Assembly (NCBI GenBank): GCA_029260715.1
Contig: JAJDCS010000014.1
Span: 1 to 64,000, forward strand
Source: Phycisphaeraceae bacterium
GTDB taxonomy: Bacteria; Planctomycetota; Phycisphaerae; Phycisphaerales; Phycisphaeraceae
DNA: 64,000 nt
Direction: 5' to 3'
In this document: piece by piece, positions 45,081 through 53,705 of the stretch
Layout of the letters: each line of letters starts with the position of its first letter
How positions within the stretch are numbered: position 1 is the stretch's first letter
Translations under genes and position numbers: made by a program
Notes under the pieces: generated by a model
Databases searched by the model: none
Told to the model about the DNA's origin: nothing
Seen by the model: only the letters and a program-made list of their open reading frames with translations

Positions 45081-47287
45081 ATCCCAGCCCCGCTTCACAA
45101 AGCCGCCACGACGAAGGCACCAAGGCCGAAGGCTTCTGGGCAGGGTGTATCCGGTTTGTGGTGAACCATCCCGCCCTTGTCTTGGGCACGTTCCTCTTGT
45201 GCGGGTTCAGCGCCGTGTTGTGGCACATCTCACGCCAGGGCGATCAGTTGATCGAGTTAACATCCCTGCAGCACGCGCGCAGCATTTCCACAACGATCAG
45301 CGAGTTTCGCTCGCTCTACACGTCCGAGGTCGTCAACGCCGCCGGCGCCCACGGCATGGAGATCACGCACGATTACAAAGACAACCCCAACGCCCTGCCC
45401 CTGCCAGCCACGCTGAGCATGCTGCTGGGCGAGCGTATCGGCCAGCACGCCGACGGCGTCGCCACCCGGCTCTACAGCCCCTACCCGTTTCCTTGGCGAC
45501 GCGACAAAGGCGGGATCAAAGACGCCTTTGCCCGTGACGCGTGGCGCAGCTTAAATGACAACCCCGCCGTGCCTTTCTGGCGCGTGGACAAAGTCGACGG
45601 CCAAGCGTTCATGCGCTACGCCATTGCCGATCGCATGCAGGCTAGTTGCGTCCAGTGCCACAACACCCACCCGGACACGCCCAAGAACGACTGGCAAACG
45701 GGCGACGTGCGTGGGATTTTGGAAGTCGATTACCCTCTAGACATCGCCGTAGCCGAGTCGAAAACTTTTCTGCGCGACACGGCCGCCCTGATGGCTGGGC
45801 TGGCGATTATCGGGATAGTGGGCACGGGCTTTGCTATCGGTGGGCTGAGGCGGTCGGCTACGCAGCTCGGCGGGTTGAACCGGAAACTGACCACCGCCAA
45901 CACCGAGCTGGCCGGTCAGCAAAACTCGCTGCACCGGCATAACACCGAGTTGTCCTTAGCCAAAGCACAGACCGAAGCCGCCATGGCCACGCTTGAAGAG
46001 CGCGCCCAAGAGCTCGAAGACGCCCGGCTGGCAGCGCTGAACATGATGCAGGACATGGAAGTCGCCCGGTGCACCTCCGTGGCCGCCGCTCAGGCTAAGA
46101 CCGATTTCCTTGCCAACATGAGCCACGAGATCCGAACGCCCATGACCGCCATCCTTGGCTACACCGACCTGTTGCTGGAGTCTCAGGACGAGAGCGCCCC
46201 GCCCGCCAACGTCCAAGCGATCAAAACGATCCAACGCAACGGCCATCACCTGCTCATGGTGATCAACGACATCCTCGACATCTCCAAGATTGAAGCGGGC
46301 AAGATGACCGTCGAGCACATCCCCTGCTCCGTGTCCCGGGTCGTCGCGGAGGTTGCGTCCTTGATGCGACCCCGCGCCATCGAGAAAGGGCTAAGCCTCC
46401 ACGTCGAGTACACCAGCCGGATTCCCAAAGCCATCCACAGCGACCCCACCCGCCTGCGGCAGGTCTTGATCAACCTTATCGGCAACGCCATCAAGTTCAC
46501 CAAGGAAGGACGGATCAGGATCGTCACCAAGCTGGCTGATCAGACAGAAACAATCAGCCCACGGATGGTGTTCCAGGTGATCGACACGGGCATCGGCATC
46601 ACCCAAGAGCAGCAGAACCACCTGTTTCAGGCCTTCGCGCAAGCCGACACGTCCATGACACGCAAGTTCGGTGGCACGGGCTTGGGCTTGATGATCTCCA
46701 AACGGCTTACGCAGATGCTCGGGGGCGATATCACGGTCTCCAGCCAACCCGGCGAGGGCAGCACCTTTACGGTGACCATTGATCCCGGTTCGCTAGCCGG
46801 GGTGGAGATGGTCGAATTCACGGACGAAGCGACCGACGCCAACCCCGTGGGCAGTCAGGCCACCACCGCGACTCAGAAGCTACCCGGGAAGCTGGATTGC
46901 CGCGTGCTGTTGGCTGAGGATGGGCCGGATAACCAGCGGCTGATCGGCTTTATCCTCAAGAAAGCCGGTGCGGACGTCACCATCGCCGAGAACGGCCTCG
47001 TCGCTTACGACAAGGCCATCGAAGCGTGGAAAGCCAGCCAGCCGTTTGACGTCATCCTGATGGATATGCAGATGCCCGAACTCGATGGCTACGGCGCCAC
47101 CCGCAAGCTCCGCAACGACGGCTACAAAGGGTCGGTCGTCGCCCTGACCGCCCACGCCATGAGCAGTGACCGTGACAAATGCCTCAACGCCGGCTGCGAT
47201 GACTACGCCACAAAACCCGTCGACCGCGCCAAGCTGATCGCGTTGGTTCACCAGTGGGCGTCGAAGTCGGCCACAGCCGCCCCGTAA
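45077..47287 (+). CDS. Haem-binding (Tll0287/DUF3365-like) hybrid histidine kinase
   Basis: 736 aa. TM about 28-52, an extracytoplasmic DUF3365/Tll0287-like sensor with a c-type haem motif CVQCHN (Cys191, Cys194, His195), TM about 232-258, a coiled-coil about 280-340, HisKA with NMSHEIRTPM (His350), HATPase with GTGLGLMISKRL, and a C-terminal receiver with Asp663 (VILMDMQMPELDGYG). It has all parts of a phosphorelay kinase but no output domain. It is translationally coupled to amt by ATGA, so it probably reads redox state or ammonium flux. No response regulator gene follows. Confidence 0.93.
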   Translation: MNPSPASQSRHDEGTKAEGFWAGCIRFVVNHPALVLGTFLLCGFSAVLWHISRQGDQLIELTSLQHARSISTTISEFRSLYTSEVVNAAGAHGMEITHDYKDNPNALPLPATLSMLLGERIGQHADGVATRLYSPYPFPWRRDKGGIKDAFARDAWRSLNDNPAVPFWRVDKVDGQAFMRYAIADRMQASCVQCHNTHPDTPKNDWQTGDVRGILEVDYPLDIAVAESKTFLRDTAALMAGLAIIGIVGTGFAIGGLRRSATQLGGLNRKLTTANTELAGQQNSLHRHNTELSLAKAQTEAAMATLEERAQELEDARLAALNMMQDMEVARCTSVAAAQAKTDFLANMSHEIRTPMTAILGYTDLLLESQDESAPPANVQAIKTIQRNGHHLLMVINDILDISKIEAGKMTVEHIPCSVSRVVAEVASLMRPRAIEKGLSLHVEYTSRIPKAIHSDPTRLRQVLINLIGNAIKFTKEGRIRIVTKLADQTETISPRMVFQVIDTGIGITQEQQNHLFQAFAQADTSMTRKFGGTGLGLMISKRLTQMLGGDITVSSQPGEGSTFTVTIDPGSLAGVEMVEFTDEATDANPVGSQATTATQKLPGKLDCRVLLAEDGPDNQRLIGFILKKAGADVTIAENGLVAYDKAIEAWKASQPFDVILMDMQMPELDGYGATRKLRNDGYKGSVVALTAHAMSSDRDKCLNAGCDDYATKPVDRAKLIALVHQWASKSATAAP

Positions 47288-47344
47288 GGGCATGCCCCGC
47301 GGCTGTTCATCCACACATGTTTGTTTGGTGTAAGCTGGCTCTGG

Positions 47345-48163
47345 ATGGCTAGTCCGTTGCTGCATCACGAGCGAATCACGGCTGATAACGAGTCGCCCAG
47401 CCGCTGGGTGCTGTTTTTGCACGGGGTGTTCGGTTCCGGTCGCAACTGGGCGGGCGTGGCGAGGCGGGTGGTGAAAATGAAGCCAACCTGGGGCGCGGTC
47501 ACGGTCGACCTCCGCGCCCACGCCGGCTCCGCCAAGCTCCAATTGGCTTCCCCCCACACCATCGAGGCCGCCGCCGCCGATCTGCACGACCTAGTCAGCG
47601 CCTTGGGGCTGCAGGTGGCTGTGGTGGTGGGACACTCCTTTGGCGGCAAGGTGGCTATGGCGTACGCAGCGGGCGTGCTATCGCCTCTTGACCGGGTATG
47701 GCTGGTGGATGTCTCACCCCAGGCCAAACGCCCCGGCGGGCTGCCCTGGCAGGTATTGTCGATCCTCAAGAGCCTGCCCAATACCTTTGAGTCGCGTGAA
47801 CAGCTTCAAAACCTGCTCATCGGCTGCGGGCTGGACGCCCCGGTGGCGGCGTGGCTGGCGTCGAATGTCGCCGAGTCAGGCGGCGGGTATGCGTGGCGGT
47901 TCGACTTAAGCGCGATCGAGTCGTTACTGGTTGGCTACTTCCAAGCCGATTTGTGGCCGGTGGTCGGCTGCCTGGTGGAACAGTGCCCGGTCCATTTCAT
48001 CAAAGCCCGTAACTCGGACCAACTCGACGGGCAGGCCTTGGCCAACATCGAGAAACTCGCAACCGCCACCGGACGCGTACACCTGCACACAGCCGACGGC
48101 GGCCACTGGCTCAACGCCGATAACCCCGATGCGGTGGCCGCCCTGCTGGCTGAACACTTGTGA
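47345..48163 (+). CDS. Alpha/beta-hydrolase
   Basis: 272 aa. Start ATG 47345 (MASPLLHHERITADN). Oxyanion region FLHGVFGSGRNWAGV, nucleophile Ser in VVGHSFGGKVAMA, and the C-terminal His in ADGGHWLNADNP; the acid is probably Asp in ARNSDQLD. It resembles YbfF/BioH-like esterases. The substrate is unknown. Soluble, no signal peptide. Confidence 0.88.
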   Translation: MASPLLHHERITADNESPSRWVLFLHGVFGSGRNWAGVARRVVKMKPTWGAVTVDLRAHAGSAKLQLASPHTIEAAAADLHDLVSALGLQVAVVVGHSFGGKVAMAYAAGVLSPLDRVWLVDVSPQAKRPGGLPWQVLSILKSLPNTFESREQLQNLLIGCGLDAPVAAWLASNVAESGGGYAWRFDLSAIESLLVGYFQADLWPVVGCLVEQCPVHFIKARNSDQLDGQALANIEKLATATGRVHLHTADGGHWLNADNPDAVAALLAEHL

Positions 48164-48227
48164 CCTACGCGATTGCCGCGCGCCGCGCCCGCCTTAGAGC
48201 AAATGGTGTGATTAATCGCCATTCGTC

Positions 48228-48290
48228 GGGTGGCACGGCTTGCTTGCAAGCCGTGAAATGTGGCTCCGCCATGACACCTGTCACCGAATA
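48228..48290 (+). repeat. REP-like dispersed repeat, copy 2
   Basis: 33 bp identical to 6753-6785 and a similar continuation. Contains the CGGCTTGC-TT-GCAAGCCG hairpin. It lies between the hydrolase and the small membrane protein gene. Confidence 0.8.
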
Positions 48291-48335
48291 GGATGGCAGA
48301 TCATGACGCCAGTTGATCTAGACCGCCTACCCCAC

Positions 48336-48584
48336 CTACACCCGCTCGGCCCATTCGCTTAGCAGCACCCAGACCCGTCGGCTAAGCGGCAGGCAAGCGA
48401 TCGGGAGGATCACCGCCATCAACAGCGCCACGATTAACACTGTTTTGAAACTCGCCAGCCACGGCCCAACAAAAAAACACCACACCCCTACCGGCGTCAT
48501 TGACAGGATCATGTTGACGGTGATCGCGCCGGTCATCTCACCGTGTCGGTCTTCTTGGCCGTCTTGAGCTTGGTAGCGAGTCAT
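48336..48584 (-). CDS. Small two-helix membrane protein, possibly DUF2798
   Basis: 82 aa. Two hydrophobic segments (TVNMILSMTPVGVWCFF and TVLIVALLMAVILPIACLP) linked by VGPWLASFK, ending LSRRVWVLLSEWAERV. This layout recalls DUF2798 proteins, but the match is from memory. The N-terminus is polar (MTRYQAQDGQEDRHGE). Function unknown. Confidence 0.6.
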   Translation of the reverse strand: MTRYQAQDGQEDRHGEMTGAITVNMILSMTPVGVWCFFVGPWLASFKTVLIVALLMAVILPIACLPLSRRVWVLLSEWAERV

Positions 48585-48647
48585 GGTGGTTTACGCTTTG
48601 ATGTTAGCAGGCGCTATTTTAGGCTGATTGTTCGTCCCGCATAATCA

Positions 48648-48682
48648 AAGAACAACGCCGAGACTCGCTCGGCGTTGTTCTT
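48648..48682. terminator. Strong bidirectional terminator after the H1-like gene
   Basis: Perfect 15-bp stem (48648-48662 with 48668-48682) and a 5-nt ACTCG loop; the arms end in AAGAA / TTCTT, giving T-runs on both strands. It lies 25 bp beyond the H1-like stop (48707). Confidence 0.85.
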
Positions 48683-48706
48683 ATTTTCAAGATGTCAGGG
48701 TGCCGA

Positions 48707-49501
48707 TTAGGCTGCCCGGCGCAAGCGGCGTGTCGAGCTGCTGCGGCGAGTAAGCTTGAACGGCCGAGCCGCTGATGCGGTGGACGCACGGCGGCGGCGC
48801 TTCGCGGGAGCGGCCGAAGCCCGACGCTTCGTAGCAGCCGAGGTGCGGCGCTTCGCAGCAGCCGAAGTACGGCGCTTGGCGGCGGCTGAAGTCCGACGCT
48901 TCGCAGCGGCTGAGGTGCGGCGCTTGGCGGCGGCTGAAGTCCGACGCTTCGCAGCGGCTGAGGTGCGGCGCTTCGCAGCGGCCGAAGTGCGGCGCTTCGC
49001 AGCGGCTGAAGTGCGGCGCTTCGCAGCGGCTGAAGTGCGACGCTTGGCGGCGGCTGAGGTGCGACGCTTTGCAGCGGCTGAGGTGCGGCGCTTCGCGGCG
49101 GCCGAGGTACGGCGCTTCGCAGCGGCCGAAGTGCGACGCTTCGCGGCGGTCGAGGTGCGGCGCTTCGCAGCGGCCGAGGTGCGACGCTTCGCAGCGGCTG
49201 AGGTGCGGCGCTTGGCGGCGGCTGAAGTCCGACGCTTCGCAGCGGCTGAGGTGCGGCGCTTCGCAGCGGCTGAAGTGCGGCGCTTCGCAGCGGCTGAGGT
49301 GCGACGCTTCGCAGCGGCCGAGGTGCGACCCTTCGCGGCGGCTGAGGTGCGACGCTTCGCGGCAGCCGAAGTGCGGCGCTTCGCGGCGGCTGTGGTACGA
49401 CCCTTCGCGGCAGTGGTGCTGCGACGGCGTCGTTTGGCCGGAGCGCTGGCTTTGGACCGGCTAGCTCTAGCGCTGCTCTTGCTCTTGGTTCTGGTTGCCA
49501 T
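48707..49501 (-). CDS. Histone H1-like repeat protein
   Basis: 264 aa, very basic. N-terminus MATRTKSKSSARASRSKASA, then about two dozen repeats of AAAKRRTS (24 bp each, about 48860-49420), with a few variants such as AAAKGRTS and TAAKRRTS, and a C-terminus KLTRRSSSTRRLRRAA. It lacks a globular domain, as in bacterial H1-like proteins (Hc1, AlgP-like). It would coat and compact DNA. Good GTAAGGAGAAG site before ATG 49501. The repeats can change number by slippage, so length may vary between strains. Confidence 0.85.
   Translation of the reverse strand: MATRTKSKSSARASRSKASAPAKRRRRSTTAAKGRTTAAAKRRTSAAAKRRTSAAAKGRTSAAAKRRTSAAAKRRTSAAAKRRTSAAAKRRTSAAAKRRTSAAAKRRTSAAAKRRTSTAAKRRTSAAAKRRTSAAAKRRTSAAAKRRTSAAAKRRTSAAAKRRTSAAAKRRTSAAAKRRTSAAAKRRTSAAAKRRTSAAAKRRTSAAAKRRTSAAAKRRTSAATKRRASAAPAKRRRRASTASAARPFKLTRRSSSTRRLRRAA
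48830..49430. repeat. 24-bp tandem coding repeats
   Basis: Tandem units with the plus-strand pattern GCGGCTGAGGTGCGGCGCTT, variable at third-base positions. They code for the AAAKRRTS repeats on the minus strand. The variation is mostly synonymous, which suggests protein-level selection. Confidence 0.85.
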
Positions 49502-49655
49502 GGCGACTTCTCCTTACGGTACGGGGATTGAATCAACAATGCCTGCGCGATCAACGCCCCGTGTCCCGCGCAAGCAAACGCTTCTAACAAGACTTGAAGT
49601 ATCGGCACCGAAATCACAAATGATTAATATCAAATACTTAGGAACCGACGGGTAG

Positions 49656-50412
49656 CGCCTTATCGGAACAAATTCACACCGCGGCCACGGGGTGTGATAG
49701 GCTCGGGTGAAGCTTCCCCGCGGCTTTGATGCACGCCGTCATAAACGGCTCCGCCGAGGCGAGCGCCGGGGACACCGTGAGTCGCTTATCTGAAAACGGA
49801 TCGGGGCGGCCCGCCTGCTTGAAAGGCATTAGTTGTTTTTAAAATAGCATTTATGGCTGCCGCCCATGCCGGGCCATCAGCCCCTTCACGAGCGATGGCG
49901 AACAAACGCCGATGCGGCGCGCCACACTTGAGGCGCAGAAACGACGCCGATTGCACCGCGTTGTGCGTCTTGATTCTGGTAACGGATAAACGGTTTTTTT
50001 CGGTAAGCGCATCTGTGCGCGTGGTCAAAATTTTTTTTCAACAATGTCAACAAAAATTTGTAACGGCGCTTCAATCGGCCAAAAAATGCGCGTCCAAGTC
50101 TGCCCCGGAAGCGCCGGGGCTTGCGGCGGCGACGGCGTTGCATGCGGGGTAGGCTTGTCGGCGGCGCGGCACTGTGCTCTAGCAAACCCTGACTTAGAAG
50201 TTGGATTGTGACGATCCACTAATAACGCGGCGAAATGGCCGATTCAAAAATACAGCGCGGCCTGTCGCTGCGAGCCTGGCTGGCTTTATATGGTAAGCCA
50301 GGGCCCTGGGTGGGAGGATTGGGCGTGGCTAGCGAGGATGGGGTGGGCCGTAACAAGCCCGGGCTGCTGGGTTTTTCGGCGTGCGTGCCTTAAAGTATCG
50401 CCAAGAGGTTCT
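49656..50412. other. Long gap of about 750 bp before the first GspE gene
   Basis: Frames are open in places on both strands, but none has a start with a ribosome site or recognised protein. It holds an AT-rich part (50028-50070, with an 8-T run) and, on the minus strand, a short 51-codon frame (49674-49829). It probably includes the pilus-locus promoter. Confidence 0.4.
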
Positions 50413-52170
50413 ATGGCTCGTACCAAACGCAAGCTCGGTGAGATCCTCCAGAAGTGGGGCGTTGTCAACGACGCCCAAATCGAGGAAGCGTTGGGGCTAG
50501 GCCAAGCCAGCCGCCAACGCATCGGTGAAGCCCTGGTCGAACTGGGCTACGCCCAAGAAACCGACGTGGCCAAGGCCTTGGCCTACCAGTTCGACATGGA
50601 ATATATCGATCTGGACCGCCCCGGCGCCATCAAGAAGGAAAGCCTGGGGCTGTTGCCCGACGATATCGTCAAGAAATACAAGGTGTTGCCGCTGGAGAAG
50701 GTCAACGGGCGGCTGAAGATCGTCATCCACGATCCGATGGATTTCGCCACGCTCGACGACATCCGCTTTCGCATGAGTTGTGAGATCGACACCGCGATCG
50801 CCGCCCGAGACAAGATCAAGCAATACATCAGCAACACCCTCAGCGACCACACGGTCCGCAGCATGACCATCGATACCTATAACCAGTCGATCGACGCGTA
50901 CAACCAGTCGATCGATATCCAGGTTTCATCCGCCGAGCCGGTCGAGGGCGGGGCCAGCGACGCCATGGACGCCCAGCAGGCGCCGATTATCAGGCTGGTC
51001 AACAAGATCATCAGCGCCGCGGTCGGCATGCGCGCCAGCGACATCCATATAGAGCCGTTTATTGACCGCGTCCGCCTGCGGTACAGGATCGACGGGGTCT
51101 GCCACGAGCGGGACCGCATCCCCAAGCGGACGCAGTCGGCGGTGGTCGCCCGGCTGAAGATTATGGCCGGCGTGAAGGTCGAGGAGAAGCGCATCCCCCA
51201 GGACGGGCGGATCAAGATCAAGATCGGCCAGGAGTCGATCGACATCCGGTTTAGCGTCTGCCCGTCTTATTACGGCGAGAGCTGTGTGATGCGTATCCTG
51301 CGGGCCGAGTCGGCCACGCTCGGCCTAGCCAACCTGGGGCTGCAGGAAGACACCAGCCAGCAGTTTGAGCGGATGATCCGCCGCCCCAACGGCATCTTCC
51401 TGGTCACCGGGCCCACGGGTTCGGGCAAAACTACAACACTCTACACCGCGCTGGACGTGCTCAATCGGCCGGATCGGAAGATTATCACCGCTGAAGACCC
51501 GGTGGAATACAACATTAAAGGGATCAACCAGTGCCAGGTCCACGAGCAGATCGGCTTGAGCTTTTCGCGGATTCTCCGGTCGATGCTGCGTCAGGCGCCC
51601 AACATCATCCTGGTGGGCGAGATCCGTGATAAAGAAGTAGCGGACGTGGCGATCCAGGCGGCTCTGACGGGGCACTTGGTGTTCTCAACGCTGCACACCA
51701 ATGACGCCCCCTCGGCGGTCACACGCTTGGTGGACATGGGGGTCAAGCCGTTCCTCGTGGCCAGCTCCATTCAGGCGGTCTTGGCGCAGCGGCTCGTGCG
51801 CGTGTTGTGTGACAACTGCAAGCAGCCGGACCTTTCCCCGAGTTCGCGGCTGCTGAAGCTCTGCGGGTTCAAGCCTCAAGACCTCCAGGGAAAGACCATC
51901 TACCAGGCGGTGGGGTGCGACCGTTGTTCGGGTACAGGGTTTTTCGGACGCAAGGGGATCTATGAAATGATGGCGATGAATTCAGACTTACGGGAGTTGT
52001 CTTTCAAGCAAGCGCCGCTGAACCAGGTCCGCGCCGCGGCCATCGCCTCGGGCATGCGGAACCTGCTTGGAGACGGCCGCCTTAAAATACTAGAGGGCGT
52101 GACCACGCTTCAGGAGATCGTCAGGGTCTGCCAAGCGGAAATGATGTTTGATGACGGTCGCGACGAGTAA
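50413..52170 (+). CDS. GspE/PilB-family assembly ATPase 1
   Basis: 585 aa. Start ATG 50413 (MARTKRKLGEILQKWG) with AGAGG upstream. N-terminal MshEN-type domain (about 1-140, IGEALVELGYAQETDVAKAL), then the AAA+ secretion ATPase with Walker A TGPTGSGKTTTLY, the Asp/Glu boxes, VGEIRDKEVADVAIQAALTGH (Walker B/His box) and a zinc tetra-Cys (CDNCKQ, CDRCSGTG). Powers pilus or pseudopilus assembly. A Gln-Ser-Ile-Asp stretch (NQSIDAYNQSIDIQ) links the two domains. First of two paralogues here. Confidence 0.93.
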   Translation: MARTKRKLGEILQKWGVVNDAQIEEALGLGQASRQRIGEALVELGYAQETDVAKALAYQFDMEYIDLDRPGAIKKESLGLLPDDIVKKYKVLPLEKVNGRLKIVIHDPMDFATLDDIRFRMSCEIDTAIAARDKIKQYISNTLSDHTVRSMTIDTYNQSIDAYNQSIDIQVSSAEPVEGGASDAMDAQQAPIIRLVNKIISAAVGMRASDIHIEPFIDRVRLRYRIDGVCHERDRIPKRTQSAVVARLKIMAGVKVEEKRIPQDGRIKIKIGQESIDIRFSVCPSYYGESCVMRILRAESATLGLANLGLQEDTSQQFERMIRRPNGIFLVTGPTGSGKTTTLYTALDVLNRPDRKIITAEDPVEYNIKGINQCQVHEQIGLSFSRILRSMLRQAPNIILVGEIRDKEVADVAIQAALTGHLVFSTLHTNDAPSAVTRLVDMGVKPFLVASSIQAVLAQRLVRVLCDNCKQPDLSPSSRLLKLCGFKPQDLQGKTIYQAVGCDRCSGTGFFGRKGIYEMMAMNSDLRELSFKQAPLNQVRAAAIASGMRNLLGDGRLKILEGVTTLQEIVRVCQAEMMFDDGRDE

Positions 52171-52315
52171 GCGGTTGCAATGGCCTAAACGATAAGTGTT
52201 TAGGCCGTCGCGGCCGGCTAACCGATAAAACACTGGCGGGACGACACGCCCGCTTAATACGGATTTGGACGGGGTTTGGACGCTTTTTAGACAGAAAGAT
52301 AACAACGGGGCAGAC

Positions 52316-53419
52316 ATGTCAACGATTCAGATCGATCGGCTACTCGATACCGCTATCAAGCAGGAAGCAAGCGATGTCCACCTGGTTGTGGGCAAAGTGC
52401 CGACGCTGCGCATCCGTGGCCGACTCAAGGAGATCAAAACAAAAGTCTTGGAGCCGGCCGATACCGACGCGCTGATGAAATCGCTGGCACCGGAGCACTC
52501 ACAAGCAGAGTTGCATGAGCAGGGCGGGTCGGATTTTGCCTACGCATTTCAAGACAAAGCCCGCTTCAGGGTGTCGATTTTTAAATCAAAAGGCCATATT
52601 TCGATTGTTTTAAGGCTGATCCCGTCGAAGCTGTTAACCTTGGAGCAGATCGGGTTGCCTGAGATCGTCGCCGATCTGTGCCGCCGCCCGCAGGGGATGT
52701 TTCTAGTGACCGGGCCGACCGGCTCGGGAAAGACCACCACGCTGGCGTCCATGATCGACTTCATCAACCAGACCATGGATCGGCATATCGTGACCGTTGA
52801 AGACCCGATCGAGTATTACCACAATCACAAGAAGTGCGTGGTGAATCAGCGTGAAATAGGGGGTGACGTTTCCACATTTGCCGAGGCGCTGAGGCGGGCA
52901 TTGCGTCAGGACCCCGACGTAGTCATGGTGGGGGAGATGCGCGACCTTGAAACGATCGAGTCGGCTGTGCGTGCGGCTGAGACGGGGCACTTGGTTTTCG
53001 CCACGCTCCATACAACCGGCGCCGCGGGGACAATCAGCAGAATTATCGATGCGTTCCCAGTGAACCAGCAAGCACAAATCCGCGTTCAGCTTTCTACAAG
53101 CCTGATGGCGGTGCTTAGCCAGCAACTACTGCCCCGGGCGGACAGCGATCAAATGGTGGCAGCATATGAATTTATGGTCGTTACGCCGGCCATTGGTAAT
53201 ATGATCCGTGAAGGAAAATCCTCGAACCACCTCGATTCCGCGATCCAGACAGGCAGCAAGTTCGGCATGCAACTGCTTGATGAGCATCTCTGGAACCTTT
53301 ACCTCCGAGAAATGATCAAAGCCGATCAGATGATCGATAAAGCCCGCGATACTGAAAGTCTGATTCAGCGTGTCCATAAAGCCGGTGGAATGGTCGAGCG
53401 AGTTGAGCTAGATCAATAA
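52316..53419 (+). CDS. pilT: Twitching/retraction ATPase PilT
   Basis: 367 aa. Start ATG 52316 (MSTIQIDRLLDTAIKQEASD), with GGGGC upstream. Walker A TGPTGSGKTTTLASMID, Asp box EDPIEYYHNHKK, Walker B VVMVGEMRDLETIESAVRAAETGHLVF, and the C-terminal retraction-associated part. It would depolymerise the type IV pilus. It lies between the two assembly ATPases, so the system is a retractable pilus rather than only a secretion system. Confidence 0.93.
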   Translation: MSTIQIDRLLDTAIKQEASDVHLVVGKVPTLRIRGRLKEIKTKVLEPADTDALMKSLAPEHSQAELHEQGGSDFAYAFQDKARFRVSIFKSKGHISIVLRLIPSKLLTLEQIGLPEIVADLCRRPQGMFLVTGPTGSGKTTTLASMIDFINQTMDRHIVTVEDPIEYYHNHKKCVVNQREIGGDVSTFAEALRRALRQDPDVVMVGEMRDLETIESAVRAAETGHLVFATLHTTGAAGTISRIIDAFPVNQQAQIRVQLSTSLMAVLSQQLLPRADSDQMVAAYEFMVVTPAIGNMIREGKSSNHLDSAIQTGSKFGMQLLDEHLWNLYLREMIKADQMIDKARDTESLIQRVHKAGGMVERVELDQ

Positions 53420-53705
53420 CTTAAATCAAGAGAAGATGGTCTATAAACGCATAAATACGAACGCGATGACCTAATTGAAATGCCATAATACATATGTCTT
53501 TAATATAAAGTCTCATTCATTTGGCTATTATGGGGTGTTACGTTGTGCCGATATTTCGTATATCATGATAGAATAACTTTCGTAATGCATGCGTTAAACA
53601 GTAAATTATATAAGACAAATAGAATATGGTGCGTAAAATGCTTGGCTTTAAGACGATCTTTATGAAAGACGAAGTTACATAACGCTCTTATATATGGTGT
53701 TTTAA
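53420..53705. other. AT-rich gap before the second ATPase
   Basis: 286 bp, much lower in GC than the flanks, with many TATA-like runs. No gene. It may hold a separate promoter for the 53706-60213 genes; the exact boxes are not clear. TATCATGATA near 53564 is a small palindrome. Confidence 0.45.

Noticed and set aside
48830-49430. Tandem 24-bp repeats that look like a CRISPR-type or satellite array
   Set aside because: There are no spacers. The units are contiguous, in frame with a basic protein and vary at third positions, so they are coding repeats.
48756-49655. Plus-strand frame of 299 codons with AAEVRRF repeats
   Set aside because: It is the mirror of the H1-like gene. It has no ribosome site, and the protein sense is explained by the minus strand.
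49674-49829. A 51-codon minus-strand frame (MPFKQAGRPDPFSDK...)
   Set aside because: No ribosome site and no known family. It could be a small gene but is not supported enough to list as a CDS.
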